DNA of 64,000 bases, from the NCBI RefSeq assembly GCF_002807055.1, contig NZ_NIXN01000002.1, forward strand, positions 310,001 through 374,000. Direction: 5' to 3'. Below, one piece after another: positions 51,223 through 61,251 of the stretch (position 1 is its first letter; each line of letters opens with the position of its first letter). A program made the translations under genes and the position numbers. The notes beneath the pieces were generated by a model. That model did no database searches and was not told the DNA's origin. It saw only the letters and a list, made by a program, of their open reading frames with translations. This DNA comes from Confluentibacter citreus (GTDB lineage: Bacteria > Bacteroidota > Bacteroidia > Flavobacteriales > Flavobacteriaceae).

Positions 51223-52842
51223 ATGATAAAACTTCCATTAAAACAAATAACCAACTATTTATCAATTAGTTGTGTCGTTTTACTATTTTGTTCTTGTGGA
51301 GGCAATTCAAATTCAAATACAGACGCAGTCGTTTTTCGTTATAACGAACATAAAAATATTGGCTCGTTAGATCCTGCATTTTCAAAAGACATATCAGATA
51401 TATGGGCAACTAATCAATTGTTTAACGGATTGGTTCAAATGGATGGAAATTTAAAAATCCAACCTAGTATAGCTAAAAGTTGGACGATTTCTGAAGATGC
51501 TTTAACATACACATTTTCATTGCGTGATGATGTGTTTTTCCATAAACATGAACTTTTCGGAAAAGATTCCACTAGAACAGTAAAAGCTTCGGATTTTGAG
51601 TATAGTTTAAATAGATTAATCGATAAAAAAGTAGCATCTCCTGGCGGTTGGGTATTGGGTAAAGTAGAACATTTTAAGGCTGTAAACGATACACTTTTTG
51701 AAATTAAGCTACAACAACCATTCCCTGCGTTTTTAGGATTGTTGACCATGAAATATTGCTCGGTGGTTCCAAAAGAAATTGTTGAATTTTATGGTAGCGA
51801 TTTTAGATCACATCCTATTGGCACAGGACCTTTTAAATTTAAACGATGGGAGGAAAATCTGAAATTAGTGTTTAGAAAAAATCCGAATTACTTCGAAAAA
51901 GATAGTCTAGGCAATAATTTACCTTATTTAGAAGCCGTTGCCATCACGTTTTTACCTGATAAACAAAGTGAGTTTTTACAGTTTACGCAAGGAAACCTCG
52001 ATTTTATGATCGCATTGGACGCTTCTTATAAAGATGAAATTTTAACCGCAAGTGGCAAGCTCCGCGATGAATATTCTGAAGATGTTGATATGGTTCGTGG
52101 TCCCTATTTAAACACCGAATATCTAGCGTTTTATATGGATTCAGACATTCCTGAGATACAATCTGAACTCATTAGAAAAGCCATTAATTATGGTTTTGAT
52201 AGAAAAAAAATGATGATTTATTTGCGTAATGGTATCGGAATTCCTGCTGAAGGTGGTTTTATACCCAAAGGGCTACCAAGCTATCATGAGACGCTCGGAT
52301 TTAGTTATAAACCCGACATCGCAAAACAATTGGTTGAACAATTTAAAAAAGACAGTGGTAATAAAAGCCCTGAAATTTCGATTACAACTACCGGCAATTA
52401 TTTAAGTTTTTCTGAATACATTCAACGTGAACTTCAAAAAATCGGACTCATTGTAAACATTGACGTCATTCCGGGATCTGCTTTAAAAGATGCGAAAGCC
52501 AACGGTAAATTAGATATTTTTAGAGCCAGTTGGGTGGCCGATTATCCAGATGCCGAAAATTATTTGTCGCTTTTTTATAGTAAAAATTTTGCCCCTAACG
52601 GACCCAATTATACACATTTTAAAAGTGAGTTATTTGACACATGGTATGAAGAAGCCTTTACAGAAACCAATGATGAAAAAAGAAATTTGCTGTACACAAA
52701 AATGGATTCATTAATTATGAAACAAGCCCCTATAGTGCCTCTTTTTTATGATGAAATCGTGCGTTTTACCAGAAAAAACGTAAAAGGATTAGGAGTTAAC
52801 CCTGTGTATGTTTTGGAATTGAAAAGGGTTAAAAAATATTAG
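51223..52842 (+). CDS. Peptide/nickel-type ABC substrate-binding lipoprotein (SBP family 5)
   Basis: A 539-residue lipoprotein (VVLLFCSCGG). It has the family 5 solute-binding layout: IGSLDPAFSKD at the start, LKIQPSIAKSWTIS, TYTFSLRDDVFFH, then HPIGTGPFKFKRWEENLKLVFRKNP, and a long domain ending in VPLFYDEIVRFT. It would bind oligopeptides or similar ligands in the periplasm. No oligopeptide permease genes are beside it. The motifs are otherwise complete. Confidence 0.88.
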   Translation: MIKLPLKQITNYLSISCVVLLFCSCGGNSNSNTDAVVFRYNEHKNIGSLDPAFSKDISDIWATNQLFNGLVQMDGNLKIQPSIAKSWTISEDALTYTFSLRDDVFFHKHELFGKDSTRTVKASDFEYSLNRLIDKKVASPGGWVLGKVEHFKAVNDTLFEIKLQQPFPAFLGLLTMKYCSVVPKEIVEFYGSDFRSHPIGTGPFKFKRWEENLKLVFRKNPNYFEKDSLGNNLPYLEAVAITFLPDKQSEFLQFTQGNLDFMIALDASYKDEILTASGKLRDEYSEDVDMVRGPYLNTEYLAFYMDSDIPEIQSELIRKAINYGFDRKKMMIYLRNGIGIPAEGGFIPKGLPSYHETLGFSYKPDIAKQLVEQFKKDSGNKSPEISITTTGNYLSFSEYIQRELQKIGLIVNIDVIPGSALKDAKANGKLDIFRASWVADYPDAENYLSLFYSKNFAPNGPNYTHFKSELFDTWYEEAFTETNDEKRNLLYTKMDSLIMKQAPIVPLFYDEIVRFTRKNVKGLGVNPVYVLELKRVKKY

Positions 52843-52901
52843 TCTTTAAAAAATATCGGCATTGGTTAACCCTATTTGAAATTGAATTTATCAAAAGTTA
52901 T

Positions 52902-54077
52902 CTATTCCTTGCTATATTTTTTGGTTTCTTCGAAGACGTGTTCTAAAATGGCTTCATCCTGTTCGGTAAATTCTACATGGCGTCTGTCCATAATTTTTTT
53001 GGCAACTTCAAAAGCCTTTTGGGTTAAATAGGTTGTAAATCCGCTACTTCCACCCCAACTGAAACTTGGCACAAAATTTCTAGGAAATCCACTTCCAAAA
53101 ATATTGGCACTGACACCAACAACGGTTCCTGTATTAAACATGGTATTAATGCCGCATTTACTGTGATCTCCCATCATGAGCCCACAAAATTGCAGTCCAG
53201 TTTTAGCAAAACTTTCAGTTTGGTAATCCCACAGTTTTACTTCTTCATAATTATTTTTTAAATTAGAGGTGTTTGTATCAGCGCCCAAATTACACCACTC
53301 CCCTAAAACCGAATTTCCTAAAAATCCATCATGCCCTTTATTTGAATAGGCAAATAACACGGAATTATTAACCTCACCTCCTATTTTGCAGAAAGGTCCA
53401 ATGGTGGTAGGCCCATAAATCTTGGCTCCCAATTTCACAACACTTCCCTCACACAAAGCAAAAGGACCACGAATAATAGAACCCTCCATAATTTCAGTAT
53501 CCTTCCCAATATAGATAGGTCCCGTACTGGCGTTAAGTGTTACAAACTCCAATTTGGCACCGTCTTCAATAAAAATATTCTCTGGATCTATCACATTATT
53601 AGTTGGAGGTATGGGTCTAGACTTCCTGCCTTCTGTTAATAGATTAAAATCCTCTTGGAGCGCCTCCCCGTTTTTACAAAAAATATCCCAAGTATGTTCT
53701 ATTTTTAGAATATCATCATGGTATTCTAAAGCTTCATAAGTTTCAAAATTAACATCTTCCTGAGTGTCTTTTGTGAAAAAAGCAATCACGTCTTCACCTT
53801 TAAAAATCGCTTGATTCTCTCTTAAATTCTTAATCATTTCAACCAACTCTAGATTTGGAAGATAAGACGCATGTATCATAATGTTTTCATCCATTTCAAC
53901 CATAGGATATTTATCAGACAGATAATCTTCCGTTAATGTCGTCGTGGTCGAATCTAAATAAGTTTCCCATTTTTCCCTAATGGTTAAAATACCTGTTCTA
54001 ATATCCGCAACAGGCCTTGTAAATGTAAATGGCAACAGATTATTACGCGAAGGGCCGTCAAAAAGAATGTAGTTCAT
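52902..54077 (-). CDS. GlmU-like sugar-1-phosphate nucleotidyltransferase/acyltransferase
   Basis: A 391-residue protein of the alternative bacterial GlmU type. The N-terminal half begins ILFDGPSRNNLLPFTFTRPVADIRTG and looks like a divergent nucleotidyltransferase. The C-terminal half is a left-handed beta helix (GPIYIGKDTEIMEGSIIRGPF, KIYGPTTIGPFCKIGG and so on). In Bacteroidota this family is proposed to make UDP-N-acetylglucosamine in place of classic GlmU. Its ATG is far from other genes, with rpmE2 upstream on the same strand. Confidence 0.87.
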   Translation of the reverse strand: MNYILFDGPSRNNLLPFTFTRPVADIRTGILTIREKWETYLDSTTTTLTEDYLSDKYPMVEMDENIMIHASYLPNLELVEMIKNLRENQAIFKGEDVIAFFTKDTQEDVNFETYEALEYHDDILKIEHTWDIFCKNGEALQEDFNLLTEGRKSRPIPPTNNVIDPENIFIEDGAKLEFVTLNASTGPIYIGKDTEIMEGSIIRGPFALCEGSVVKLGAKIYGPTTIGPFCKIGGEVNNSVLFAYSNKGHDGFLGNSVLGEWCNLGADTNTSNLKNNYEEVKLWDYQTESFAKTGLQFCGLMMGDHSKCGINTMFNTGTVVGVSANIFGSGFPRNFVPSFSWGGSSGFTTYLTQKAFEVAKKIMDRRHVEFTEQDEAILEHVFEETKKYSKE

Positions 54078-54174
54078 AATTAAATTAGAGGTAAAAGTTA
54101 AGAGTTAAAAGTGGTTTCCTTGAAACTTAACCGTAGTTAACCATTCAAAAATAGGCTAATTACTTAAAATAAAA

Positions 54175-54198
54175 AAGCCTTTCAGAATTGAAAGGCTT
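54175..54198 (-). terminator. Terminator of rpmE2
   Basis: AAGCCTTTC and GAAAGGCTT form a 9-bp stem with a 6-nt loop; minus strand reading ends in a T run. It lies just after the rpmE2 stop. Confidence 0.75.
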
Positions 54199-54223
54199 AA
54201 TAAATTTATAGTATGAAACTAGT

Positions 54224-54475
54224 TTATTTGCTAAACTTAGAATATTTGTTTTTAAACTTGTCAATACGACCAGCAGTATCTACCAATTTAGATTTACCAG
54301 TGTAAAAAGGATGAGATGTTCTAGAAATCTCCATTTTAATAACTGGATATTCAACACCGTCAACTTCAATGGTTTCATTTGTGTTAGCAGTAGATTTTGT
54401 TAAAAACACGTCATCATTAGACATATCTTTGAATGCTACTATTCTATAATTCTCTGGGTGTATACCTTTTCTCAT
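54224..54475 (-). CDS. rpmE2: Ribosomal protein bL31, type B (C-minus)
   Basis: An 83-residue bL31 without cysteines (the C-minus form that does not bind zinc). It starts MRKGIHPENYRIVAFKDMSN and has ISRTSHPFYTGKSKLVDTAGR, the diagnostic segment. It joins the large and small subunits at the central protuberance. In organisms with both forms, C-minus paralogues save zinc; here no C-plus paralogue is in the window. Confidence 0.96.
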   Translation of the reverse strand: MRKGIHPENYRIVAFKDMSNDDVFLTKSTANTNETIEVDGVEYPVIKMEISRTSHPFYTGKSKLVDTAGRIDKFKNKYSKFSK

Positions 54476-54633
54476 CGCTAAATGCTTTTATTCTTTTCAA
54501 TTTTGGAAGTGCAAATTTAGATAATTTTTATAAATTCACAATACTTTTTAGAAATTTTTATTATCTAACCTTTTGTAACGTTTTATTATATTTGAATACT
54601 AACTAAATATCTAACTTAAACCATCAATAAACT

Positions 54634-55155
54634 ATGGACTCTGAAATTAAATCTCCCGGTAAATTTGCAGTTAATTACGGCATAATATTAGGACTTATTT
54701 TGGTTATTATTTACGCCTTGATGTATGCCACTAACATGCTGATAGAAGGCACACAATGGCCAATGGTTCTTTTTTATGTCATATTCCCAACGTTCTTGAT
54801 TTATGCTATAAGTCAGTTCAAAAAAGCCAACAACAACCTATTAACCTTATCTGATGCTTTGAAAGTTGGTGTGGCTGCTGCTGTAATAAGTGGATTGGTT
54901 TATGCTATTTTTTCTATCATATTATTTTATGTAATCGATCCAGGGTTAATGGATAAAATGATGGAAGTTGCAAGAGAAAAACTTTATGAGAATCCGAATA
55001 TGACCAGCGAAATGGTTGAAACAAGCATGGCAATGATGGAGCAATTTTCTGGCCCCTTATTTGGATCTGCTGTATGGATTGCCTTAAGTGCACTGTTTGG
55101 ATTAATATATTCTCTCATTGGCGGGATGGTTATGAAAAAAGAATCAGAAGAATAG
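54634..55155 (+). CDS. DUF4199 membrane protein
   Basis: A 173-residue membrane protein with four hydrophobic helices (about 12-32, 43-60, 75-100 and 135-160). It has the DUF4199 opening GKFAVNYGIILGLILVIIY and LTLSDALKVGVAAAVISGL. The family is common in Bacteroidota and has no assigned role. It is 50 bp before a GT2 gene on the same strand and could be its accessory. Confidence 0.85.
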   Translation: MDSEIKSPGKFAVNYGIILGLILVIIYALMYATNMLIEGTQWPMVLFYVIFPTFLIYAISQFKKANNNLLTLSDALKVGVAAAVISGLVYAIFSIILFYVIDPGLMDKMMEVAREKLYENPNMTSEMVETSMAMMEQFSGPLFGSAVWIALSALFGLIYSLIGGMVMKKESEE

Positions 55156-55170
55156 CATAGATAATTTCCG

Positions 55171-55178
55171 TATTTTTG
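55171..55178 (+). promoter_or_regulatory. Candidate -7 element before the GT2 gene
   Basis: TATTTTTG matches TAnnTTTG, 27 bp before the ATG of the GT2 gene, so the gene may have its own promoter in addition to read-through from the DUF4199 gene. Confidence 0.35.
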
Positions 55179-55205
55179 AAAGATTAAATTATTGAAGATT
55201 TCAAA

Positions 55206-56156
55206 ATGAATATATCTGTAGTTATTCCACTACTCAACGAACAAGATTCTTTAAATGAACTGCATGATTGGATTGCAAAAGTGATGCAAGCCAATCATTA
55301 TTCATACGAAATTATTTTTATAGATGATGGCAGCACGGATGAATCATGGCGTGTTATTACGCAATTATCAGCTAATAACAAACATGTAAAAGGCATTCGC
55401 TTTTTTAAGAATTTTGGTAAATCACAAGCACTTCATGCTGGTTTTGAAATCGCTCAAGGAGACGTTATCATCACTATGGATGCCGATTTACAAGACAACC
55501 CTGAAGAAATTCCAGACCTTTACAATATGATTATGTCTGATGGTTTCGACTTGGTTTCTGGTTGGAAAAAGAAACGTTACGATTCCATACTTTCTAAAAA
55601 TTTGCCTTCCAAATTATTTAATTGGGCCGCTAGACAAACATCTGGTGTTAAATTAAATGATTTTAATTGTGGCCTAAAAGCTTATAAAAATGACCTTGTA
55701 AAAAACATTGATGTTAACGGAGAAATGCACCGTTACATTCCTGTTTTGGCCAAAAATGCTGGCTTTATTAAGATTGCCGAAAAGGTAGTTGTACACCAAG
55801 CCAGAAAATATGGTGAAACTAAATTTGGCATGGATCGTTTTATCCATGGCTTTTTAGATTTAATAACCATTTGGTTTTTATCCCGCTTTGGCAAACGCCC
55901 CATGCATTTATTTGGTGCTTTAGGCGCTATCATGCTTATTATTGGTTTTGGTTTTTCATTATATCTGGGTATTGATAAAATATTTTTGAACCCAACGGGC
56001 AGATTAATAACACAAAGGCCGCAATTTTATATTGCTCTTTCAACTATGATTATTGGTACCCAATTTTTTGTAGCTGGTTTTTTAGGGGAAATCATCCTTC
56101 GCACCAAACAAGACAAAAAACGATATGCCATTAAAGAATACCTTAATTTGAATTAA
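55206..56156 (+). CDS. Membrane GT2 glycosyltransferase (DPM/GtrB-like)
   Basis: A 316-residue enzyme: a GT-A domain (VVIPLLNEQDSL, FIDDGSTDESW, MDADLQDNPEEI, DFNCGLKAY) followed by two transmembrane helices (about 232-255 and 272-300). This is the layout of dolichol-phosphate mannose synthase and GtrB proteins, which charge undecaprenyl phosphate with a sugar. It probably supplies a lipid-linked sugar for a cell-surface polymer, with the neighbouring phosphoglucomutase and exporter. Confidence 0.9.
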   Translation: MNISVVIPLLNEQDSLNELHDWIAKVMQANHYSYEIIFIDDGSTDESWRVITQLSANNKHVKGIRFFKNFGKSQALHAGFEIAQGDVIITMDADLQDNPEEIPDLYNMIMSDGFDLVSGWKKKRYDSILSKNLPSKLFNWAARQTSGVKLNDFNCGLKAYKNDLVKNIDVNGEMHRYIPVLAKNAGFIKIAEKVVVHQARKYGETKFGMDRFIHGFLDLITIWFLSRFGKRPMHLFGALGAIMLIIGFGFSLYLGIDKIFLNPTGRLITQRPQFYIALSTMIIGTQFFVAGFLGEIILRTKQDKKRYAIKEYLNLN

Positions 56157-56306
56157 GAATATTAAATTGTTATATTGTTTCTATAATTCAAATTATATAT
56201 TAAGTCCCAAATATGCTTTATAAAAACCTAAAACTAACCTCTTAATTATATATTTTTGTAATGTTCCAAATCACTATAATCATTAATAATTTTAAACACC
56301 ACAACC

Positions 56307-58037
56307 ATGATTTACATTGAGCCAAAAATTCTAGATAGAATAAACAAATGGTTAACACCATCTTTTGATAAAGAAACTCAAGATTTCATTAAAGACAGCA
56401 TTGCTCACAACCCTAAAGACATTCAAGAGAGTTTTTATAAAGATTTAGAGTTTGGAACTGGTGGCATGCGTGGTGTTATGGGCGTTGGAACAAACAGAAT
56501 CAATAAATACACCCTTGGGAAAAGCACGCAAGGTTTAAGTGATTATTTACATACATGTTTCCCTAATGAAACCCCAAAAGCTGTCATTGCTTTTGATTGC
56601 AGACATAATAGTAAAACCTTGGCTAAAGTGGTTGCCGATGTGTTTTCGGCAAACAATATAGAAGTGTATTTATTTGAAGATTTACGGGCAACCCCAGAAT
56701 TATCATTTGCCGTGAAACATTTAAACTGCCATTGCGGCATTGTTTTAACGGCGTCCCACAATCCTCCTGAATATAATGGTTATAAAGTATATTGGCAAGA
56801 TGGTGGTCAATTAGTGCCACCACATGATGAAGCCGTAATTAGAGTTATTGATAAAGTTGAGTATTCAAATATAAAATTCCAACCTAATACTAGTTTAATT
56901 CATTATATAGGCAAAGATGTAGATAATGTTTTTATCGATGCTTCAGTAAAAAACGGTTGTGTTGGGGCTTCTCAAGAAGCTAAGGATAATTTAAAAATTG
57001 TGTTTACGTCACTTCACGGAACATCCATCACTGCCGTACCAGAAACCTTAAAACGTGCTGGTTATAAACATGTACATATAGTAAAGGAACAAGAAGTGCC
57101 TGATGGGGATTTCCCAACAGTGGCTTCGCCAAACCCAGAAGAACCAGCAGCCTTAAAAATGGCATTGGAACTTGCTGATAAAGTGGGTGCTGATATCGTT
57201 ATTGGAACCGACCCAGATTGTGACAGATTAGGTGTTGCAGTCAGAAATTCTGAAAATAAATTACAATTATTGAATGGCAATCAAACCATGTTAATGATGA
57301 CCGATTTTTTATTGAAAAAATGGAAATCGGAAGGTAAAATTAAAGGAAAGGAATTTATTGCATCTACCATCGTTTCTACGCCTATGTTGACTAATCTAGC
57401 AACTGCTTATGGTGTTGACAGTAAAATTGTTCTGACTGGTTTTAAATGGATTGCTAAATTAATCCATGATTTTCCAGAACTTGATTTTATTGGTGGTGGC
57501 GAAGAAAGTTTTGGCTACATGGTAGGCGATTTTGTTCGTGATAAAGATGCTGTAACGTCAACGCTTTTGGCTTGTGAAATTGCGGCCATATCAAAAGCAA
57601 ATGGTAGTTCGTTTTACAATGAATTATTACAATTGTATGTAGAACATGGTTATTTCAAAGAAAAATTAGTGTCATTAACAAAAAAAGGAATTGAAGGGGC
57701 TCAAGAAATTAATCAAATGATGATTGATGCTCGTGAAAATCCATTTAAAATTGTTAATGGTTCTAAAGTAGTTAAAATTGATGACTATGAGTTATCCATA
57801 TCAAAAAACATGATAACTGGTAAAGAAAACATCCTAGACATACCCAAATCAAACGTTTTAATTTATCATACCGAAGATGGTAGCCAAATAGCTTTGCGTC
57901 CTAGCGGTACAGAGCCGAAAATTAAATTTTATATCAGCGTCAATACAAAACTGGAGTCCGTTTCAAAATTCAAGGAAACTGAAGCTGCGCTTGACGCAAA
58001 AATTGATGCTATTTTAAAAGACATGAAGCTTAGTTAA
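56307..58037 (+). CDS. Phosphoglucomutase/phosphomannomutase
   Basis: A 576-residue alpha-D-phosphohexomutase. The phosphoserine loop is [14 protein letters not shown], the metal loop has [10 protein letters not shown], the sugar-binding loop is [10 protein letters not shown] and the phosphate loop is [12 protein letters not shown]. Such enzymes swap glucose-1-phosphate and glucose-6-phosphate (or mannose forms), giving activated-sugar precursors. The next gene overlaps its stop by one base (TAATG), so both are co-translated. Confidence 0.94.
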   Translation: MIYIEPKILDRINKWLTPSFDKETQDFIKDSIAHNPKDIQESFYKDLEFGTGGMRGVMGVGTNRINKYTLGKSTQGLSDYLHTCFPNETPKAVIAFDCRHNSKTLAKVVADVFSANNIEVYLFEDLRATPELSFAVKHLNCHCGIVLTASHNPPEYNGYKVYWQDGGQLVPPHDEAVIRVIDKVEYSNIKFQPNTSLIHYIGKDVDNVFIDASVKNGCVGASQEAKDNLKIVFTSLHGTSITAVPETLKRAGYKHVHIVKEQEVPDGDFPTVASPNPEEPAALKMALELADKVGADIVIGTDPDCDRLGVAVRNSENKLQLLNGNQTMLMMTDFLLKKWKSEGKIKGKEFIASTIVSTPMLTNLATAYGVDSKIVLTGFKWIAKLIHDFPELDFIGGGEESFGYMVGDFVRDKDAVTSTLLACEIAAISKANGSSFYNELLQLYVEHGYFKEKLVSLTKKGIEGAQEINQMMIDARENPFKIVNGSKVVKIDDYELSISKNMITGKENILDIPKSNVLIYHTEDGSQIALRPSGTEPKIKFYISVNTKLESVSKFKETEAALDAKIDAILKDMKLS

Positions 58038-59872
58038 TGAATCACTTTAGGAATATATTACGGTACGCCATACCTTATAAACGATTTGCAATTGGACACA
58101 TTATTTCTAATGTGTTTTTTGCTTTATTTGGCACCCTATCGTTTGTGGCTTTAAAACCCATGCTGGATGTCATTTTTGGAAAAGACAAAGAAGTCCCTTC
58201 CGTGAAACCTGTTTACGAAGGATTATTAAAAGTTGGTAATTTTATTGAAGATTATTTGTCTTTTTACATGAATCAATTTACTGGAGGAGACAAGTCTAAA
58301 GCATTAATATTTGTGATATGCTTAATCATTCTCATGTTTTTATTGAAAAATTTAGCAGGTTATTTAGCAAATTATTTTTTGGTTTTTTTAAGAAACGGAG
58401 TCATTAGAGATCTTAGAAATGCTGTCTATAAAAAAACCGTAGAATTACCACTTTCTTATTTTTCAGAACAAAGAAAAGGCGATATTATGGCTCGTGTTAC
58501 AAATGATGTCTCCATGTTGGAATATTCTTTTTTACCTGTTCTAGAACTTATCATACGTGAGCCATTAACTATCATTTTCACAATAATTGCGATGCTTTAT
58601 TTAAGTCCGCAATTAACCCTATTCGTTTTTATTTTTATTCCTATCTCTGGAATCATAATTTCTTATGTTGGCAAAAGCTTAAAAAGAAAATCTGATCGTG
58701 TTCAGAAAGAACAAGGAGTTATATTATCCACTTTGGAAGAAACACTTACTGGTCTTCGCATTATTAAAGGATTTAATGCCGAAGGAAAATTTAACGATAA
58801 ATTTCAGGAATCCACAACTCGATTTTATCATTTCTCCAATAAATTATTGAACCGCCAAAATTTAGCATCACCTACCAGTGAATTATTAGGTATTATGGTT
58901 ATATCCGTTCTTTTATGGTATGGAGGAAATTTAGTTTTAAGCGACTCAAACACGTCTGGGTTAGATGGAAGCTCATTCTTAATTTACATGGGCTTAGCTT
59001 ACAATATATTAACTCCAGCAAAAGCTATTTCAAGAGGATTATACAATATAAAACAAGGTGGAGCTGCGGCAGAACGTATTCAAGAAATTATTGATACACC
59101 AAACCCATTAAAAGACAAAATAAATGCTGTTATAAAAACAGGATTTGATTCTGAAATAGTATTTGAAAATATCTCATTCAAATATCAAGACGAATACGTT
59201 TTAAAGAATTTTTCATTAACCATTCCCAAAGGAAAAACTGTTGCATTGGTTGGACAATCTGGTAGTGGTAAATCGACCATAGCCAATCTCATCACCCGGT
59301 TTTATGATGTGAATGAAGGTCGGATTTTAATTGATGGCATCGATATTCGAGATTTAACAACCATGTCTTTACGCAGCCAACTTGGCATCGTTACCCAAGA
59401 CGCCATTCTTTTTAATGAAAGTATTAAAAACAATTTAAAAATCGGAAATGATAACGCATCCGATGAAGAGGTTATTGAAGCTTTAAAAATTGCCAATGCT
59501 TGGGAATTTGTTAAAGATTTACCCAATGGAATAGAAACAAATATTGGCGATTCAGGAAATAAGTTGTCTGGTGGTCAAAAACAACGATTGAGTATTGCTA
59601 GAGCCGTTCTTAAAAGTCCACCAATTATGGTTTTAGACGAAGCAACTTCTGCCTTGGATACCGAAAGTGAGCGTTTAGTTCAGATTGCGCTTGAAAATAT
59701 GATGAAAAACAGAACATCCATTGTTATTGCACATAGATTATCTACCATACAAAATGCCGATGAAATTATTGTACTTAATAAAGGTGAGATTGTAGAAAAA
59801 GGCAAGCACAACCAACTCATAGCCAATAATGGTGTTTATAAAAAATTGGTAGATATGCAAAGTTTCGACTAA
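58037..59872 (+). CDS. MsbA-like ABC exporter (fused permease-ATPase)
   Basis: A 611-residue ABC transporter with six membrane helices (about 18-330) and one ATPase domain. The ATPase has Walker A ALVGQSGSGKSTIANLI, signature LSGGQKQRLSIARAVL, Walker B IMVLDEATSALD and the switch His in IAHRLST. This fits lipid A or lipid flippases (MsbA type). The overlap with the phosphoglucomutase gene is unusual. Lipid A flipping is the most likely job, but other lipids are possible. Confidence 0.92.
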   Translation: MNHFRNILRYAIPYKRFAIGHIISNVFFALFGTLSFVALKPMLDVIFGKDKEVPSVKPVYEGLLKVGNFIEDYLSFYMNQFTGGDKSKALIFVICLIILMFLLKNLAGYLANYFLVFLRNGVIRDLRNAVYKKTVELPLSYFSEQRKGDIMARVTNDVSMLEYSFLPVLELIIREPLTIIFTIIAMLYLSPQLTLFVFIFIPISGIIISYVGKSLKRKSDRVQKEQGVILSTLEETLTGLRIIKGFNAEGKFNDKFQESTTRFYHFSNKLLNRQNLASPTSELLGIMVISVLLWYGGNLVLSDSNTSGLDGSSFLIYMGLAYNILTPAKAISRGLYNIKQGGAAAERIQEIIDTPNPLKDKINAVIKTGFDSEIVFENISFKYQDEYVLKNFSLTIPKGKTVALVGQSGSGKSTIANLITRFYDVNEGRILIDGIDIRDLTTMSLRSQLGIVTQDAILFNESIKNNLKIGNDNASDEEVIEALKIANAWEFVKDLPNGIETNIGDSGNKLSGGQKQRLSIARAVLKSPPIMVLDEATSALDTESERLVQIALENMMKNRTSIVIAHRLSTIQNADEIIVLNKGEIVEKGKHNQLIANNGVYKKLVDMQSFD

Positions 59873-59892
59873 CAAGGAGACTGTATAAAATA

Positions 59893-59928
59893 AAAAAGGA
59901 TAGAGACTTGGGGGGTTCTATCCTTTTT
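59893..59928 (+). terminator. Terminator of the exporter operon
   Basis: AAAAAGGATAGA and TCTATCCTTTTT form a 12-bp stem with a G-rich loop, followed by a long T run. The rest of the gap up to 60171 is AT-rich and should hold the promoter of the ECF gene; no other feature was seen. Confidence 0.85.
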
Positions 59929-60171
59929 TTTTTCGTTCATTGCTAGATTTGGGGACCACTAACAATATTAAGTAGGTTTCTGGAGCAAACTTAAAACAAA
60001 AAAAAATAGTTTACAAGAAAAATTGCATTTAATCGTGTTAAATAAGCATTTCGTCGATTATTTTATATGCAAATATTTGATTATCAATTAATTAATCTTT
60101 TGATAAAAAATTAGAAATTATCAGGTTAAACTTTTAGTATATTTATCGGTCTAACTTGAATACTATATTTT

Positions 60172-60714
60172 GTGACCGACGAAGCACAACTGCTTGAAGA
60201 TTTAAAATCTGAAAAACATAAAGAACAGGCTTTTAGAACCTTAATGACACTTTATAAAGAGCGTTTATATTGGCATATTCGTAATATTGTGAAGTCTCAT
60301 GATGATGCCGACGATGTACTTCAAAACACGTTCATCAAAATTTATAGTAACATACATAGCTTTAAAGGAGATAGTAAATTGTTTTCTTGGATATACCGTA
60401 TTGCAACAAACGAATCCATAACCCTACTTAACAAAAACGCCAAACAACTTTTAATATCAAACGAAGAATTACAAGATTCAACAATAACCAATCTGGCAAC
60501 AGATGTATATTTCGATGGCAATGAGATGCAATTAAAATTACAAGAAGCCATTTCAAAACTACCGCAAAAACAACAACTGGTATTTAATATGAAATACTTT
60601 CAAGATTTAAAATACAAGGACATGGCAGATATTTTAGAAACTAGTGAAGGTGCTTTAAAAGCCTCTTATCATTTAGCCGTAAAAAAAATTGAAGCATATT
60701 TAACTAAAAATTAA
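60172..60714 (+). CDS. ECF-family RNA polymerase sigma factor
   Basis: A 180-residue sigma factor with a GTG start. Region 2 (VKSHDDADDVLQNTFIKIY) and SWIYRIATNESI are clear, and region 4 is LPQKQQLVFNMKYFQDLKYKDMADILETSEGALKASYHLAVKK (shown in parts: LPQKQQLVF, KDMADILETSEGALKAS). It begins a three-gene unit with a membrane protein and a Spy-like periplasmic protein. That is a usual envelope-stress arrangement, with the two proteins as regulator and effector. Confidence 0.92.
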   Translation: MTDEAQLLEDLKSEKHKEQAFRTLMTLYKERLYWHIRNIVKSHDDADDVLQNTFIKIYSNIHSFKGDSKLFSWIYRIATNESITLLNKNAKQLLISNEELQDSTITNLATDVYFDGNEMQLKLQEAISKLPQKQQLVFNMKYFQDLKYKDMADILETSEGALKASYHLAVKKIEAYLTKN

Positions 60715-60744
60715 ACCTTTATATAAAAACCAAGTCTAAGGGTT

Positions 60745-61239
60745 ATGAGTGACAAATTAAAAAATATCAAAAACGCAGGATTTAAAGTACCTAACAATTA
60801 TTTTGAAGGTATAGAAGATGCTGTTTTAAGTCAAATGAAACTTAAAAACATAGAGGGTTCTGGATTTAAAGTTCCTGATGGTTATTTCGAATCTTTGGGA
60901 GATACTGTATTAAATAAAATCTCTAAAAACGAGAATACCAAAGTCATCAACTTATTTACCAGAAGAAACTTACTTTATGTTTCCAGTATTGCTGCAACCA
61001 TATTGTTGTTATTTAATTTATCTGTTTTTAACAAAAAAAGTGTCTCTTTTGAAACTTTAGAAACTGCATCTCTTGAAAGCTATATTATGAATGAATATAT
61101 AGACTCCTACGATATGGCATCACTTTTGACTAATGAAGACATTGTGGAAGAAAACTTTATAGAGCATAATTTCTCTGAAGAAAACATGGAAAACTATATT
61201 TTAAACAATATTGATATTGAAGATTACTTTTCAGAATAA
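60745..61239 (+). CDS. Membrane protein with GFKVP repeats, probable sigma partner
   Basis: A 164-residue protein. It starts with two repeats, GFKVPNNYFEGIEDAVLS (12-29) and GFKVPDGYFESLGDTVLN (40-57), then one transmembrane helix (about 76-94) and an acidic periplasmic tail. The repeats are on the cytosolic side and may hold the sigma factor encoded 30 bp upstream. There is no zinc anti-sigma motif, so this would be a different kind of anti-sigma factor. The function is inferred from place. Confidence 0.75.
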   Translation: MSDKLKNIKNAGFKVPNNYFEGIEDAVLSQMKLKNIEGSGFKVPDGYFESLGDTVLNKISKNENTKVINLFTRRNLLYVSSIAATILLLFNLSVFNKKSVSFETLETASLESYIMNEYIDSYDMASLLTNEDIVEENFIEHNFSEENMENYILNNIDIEDYFSE

Positions 61240-61251
61240 AAATAAATAAAA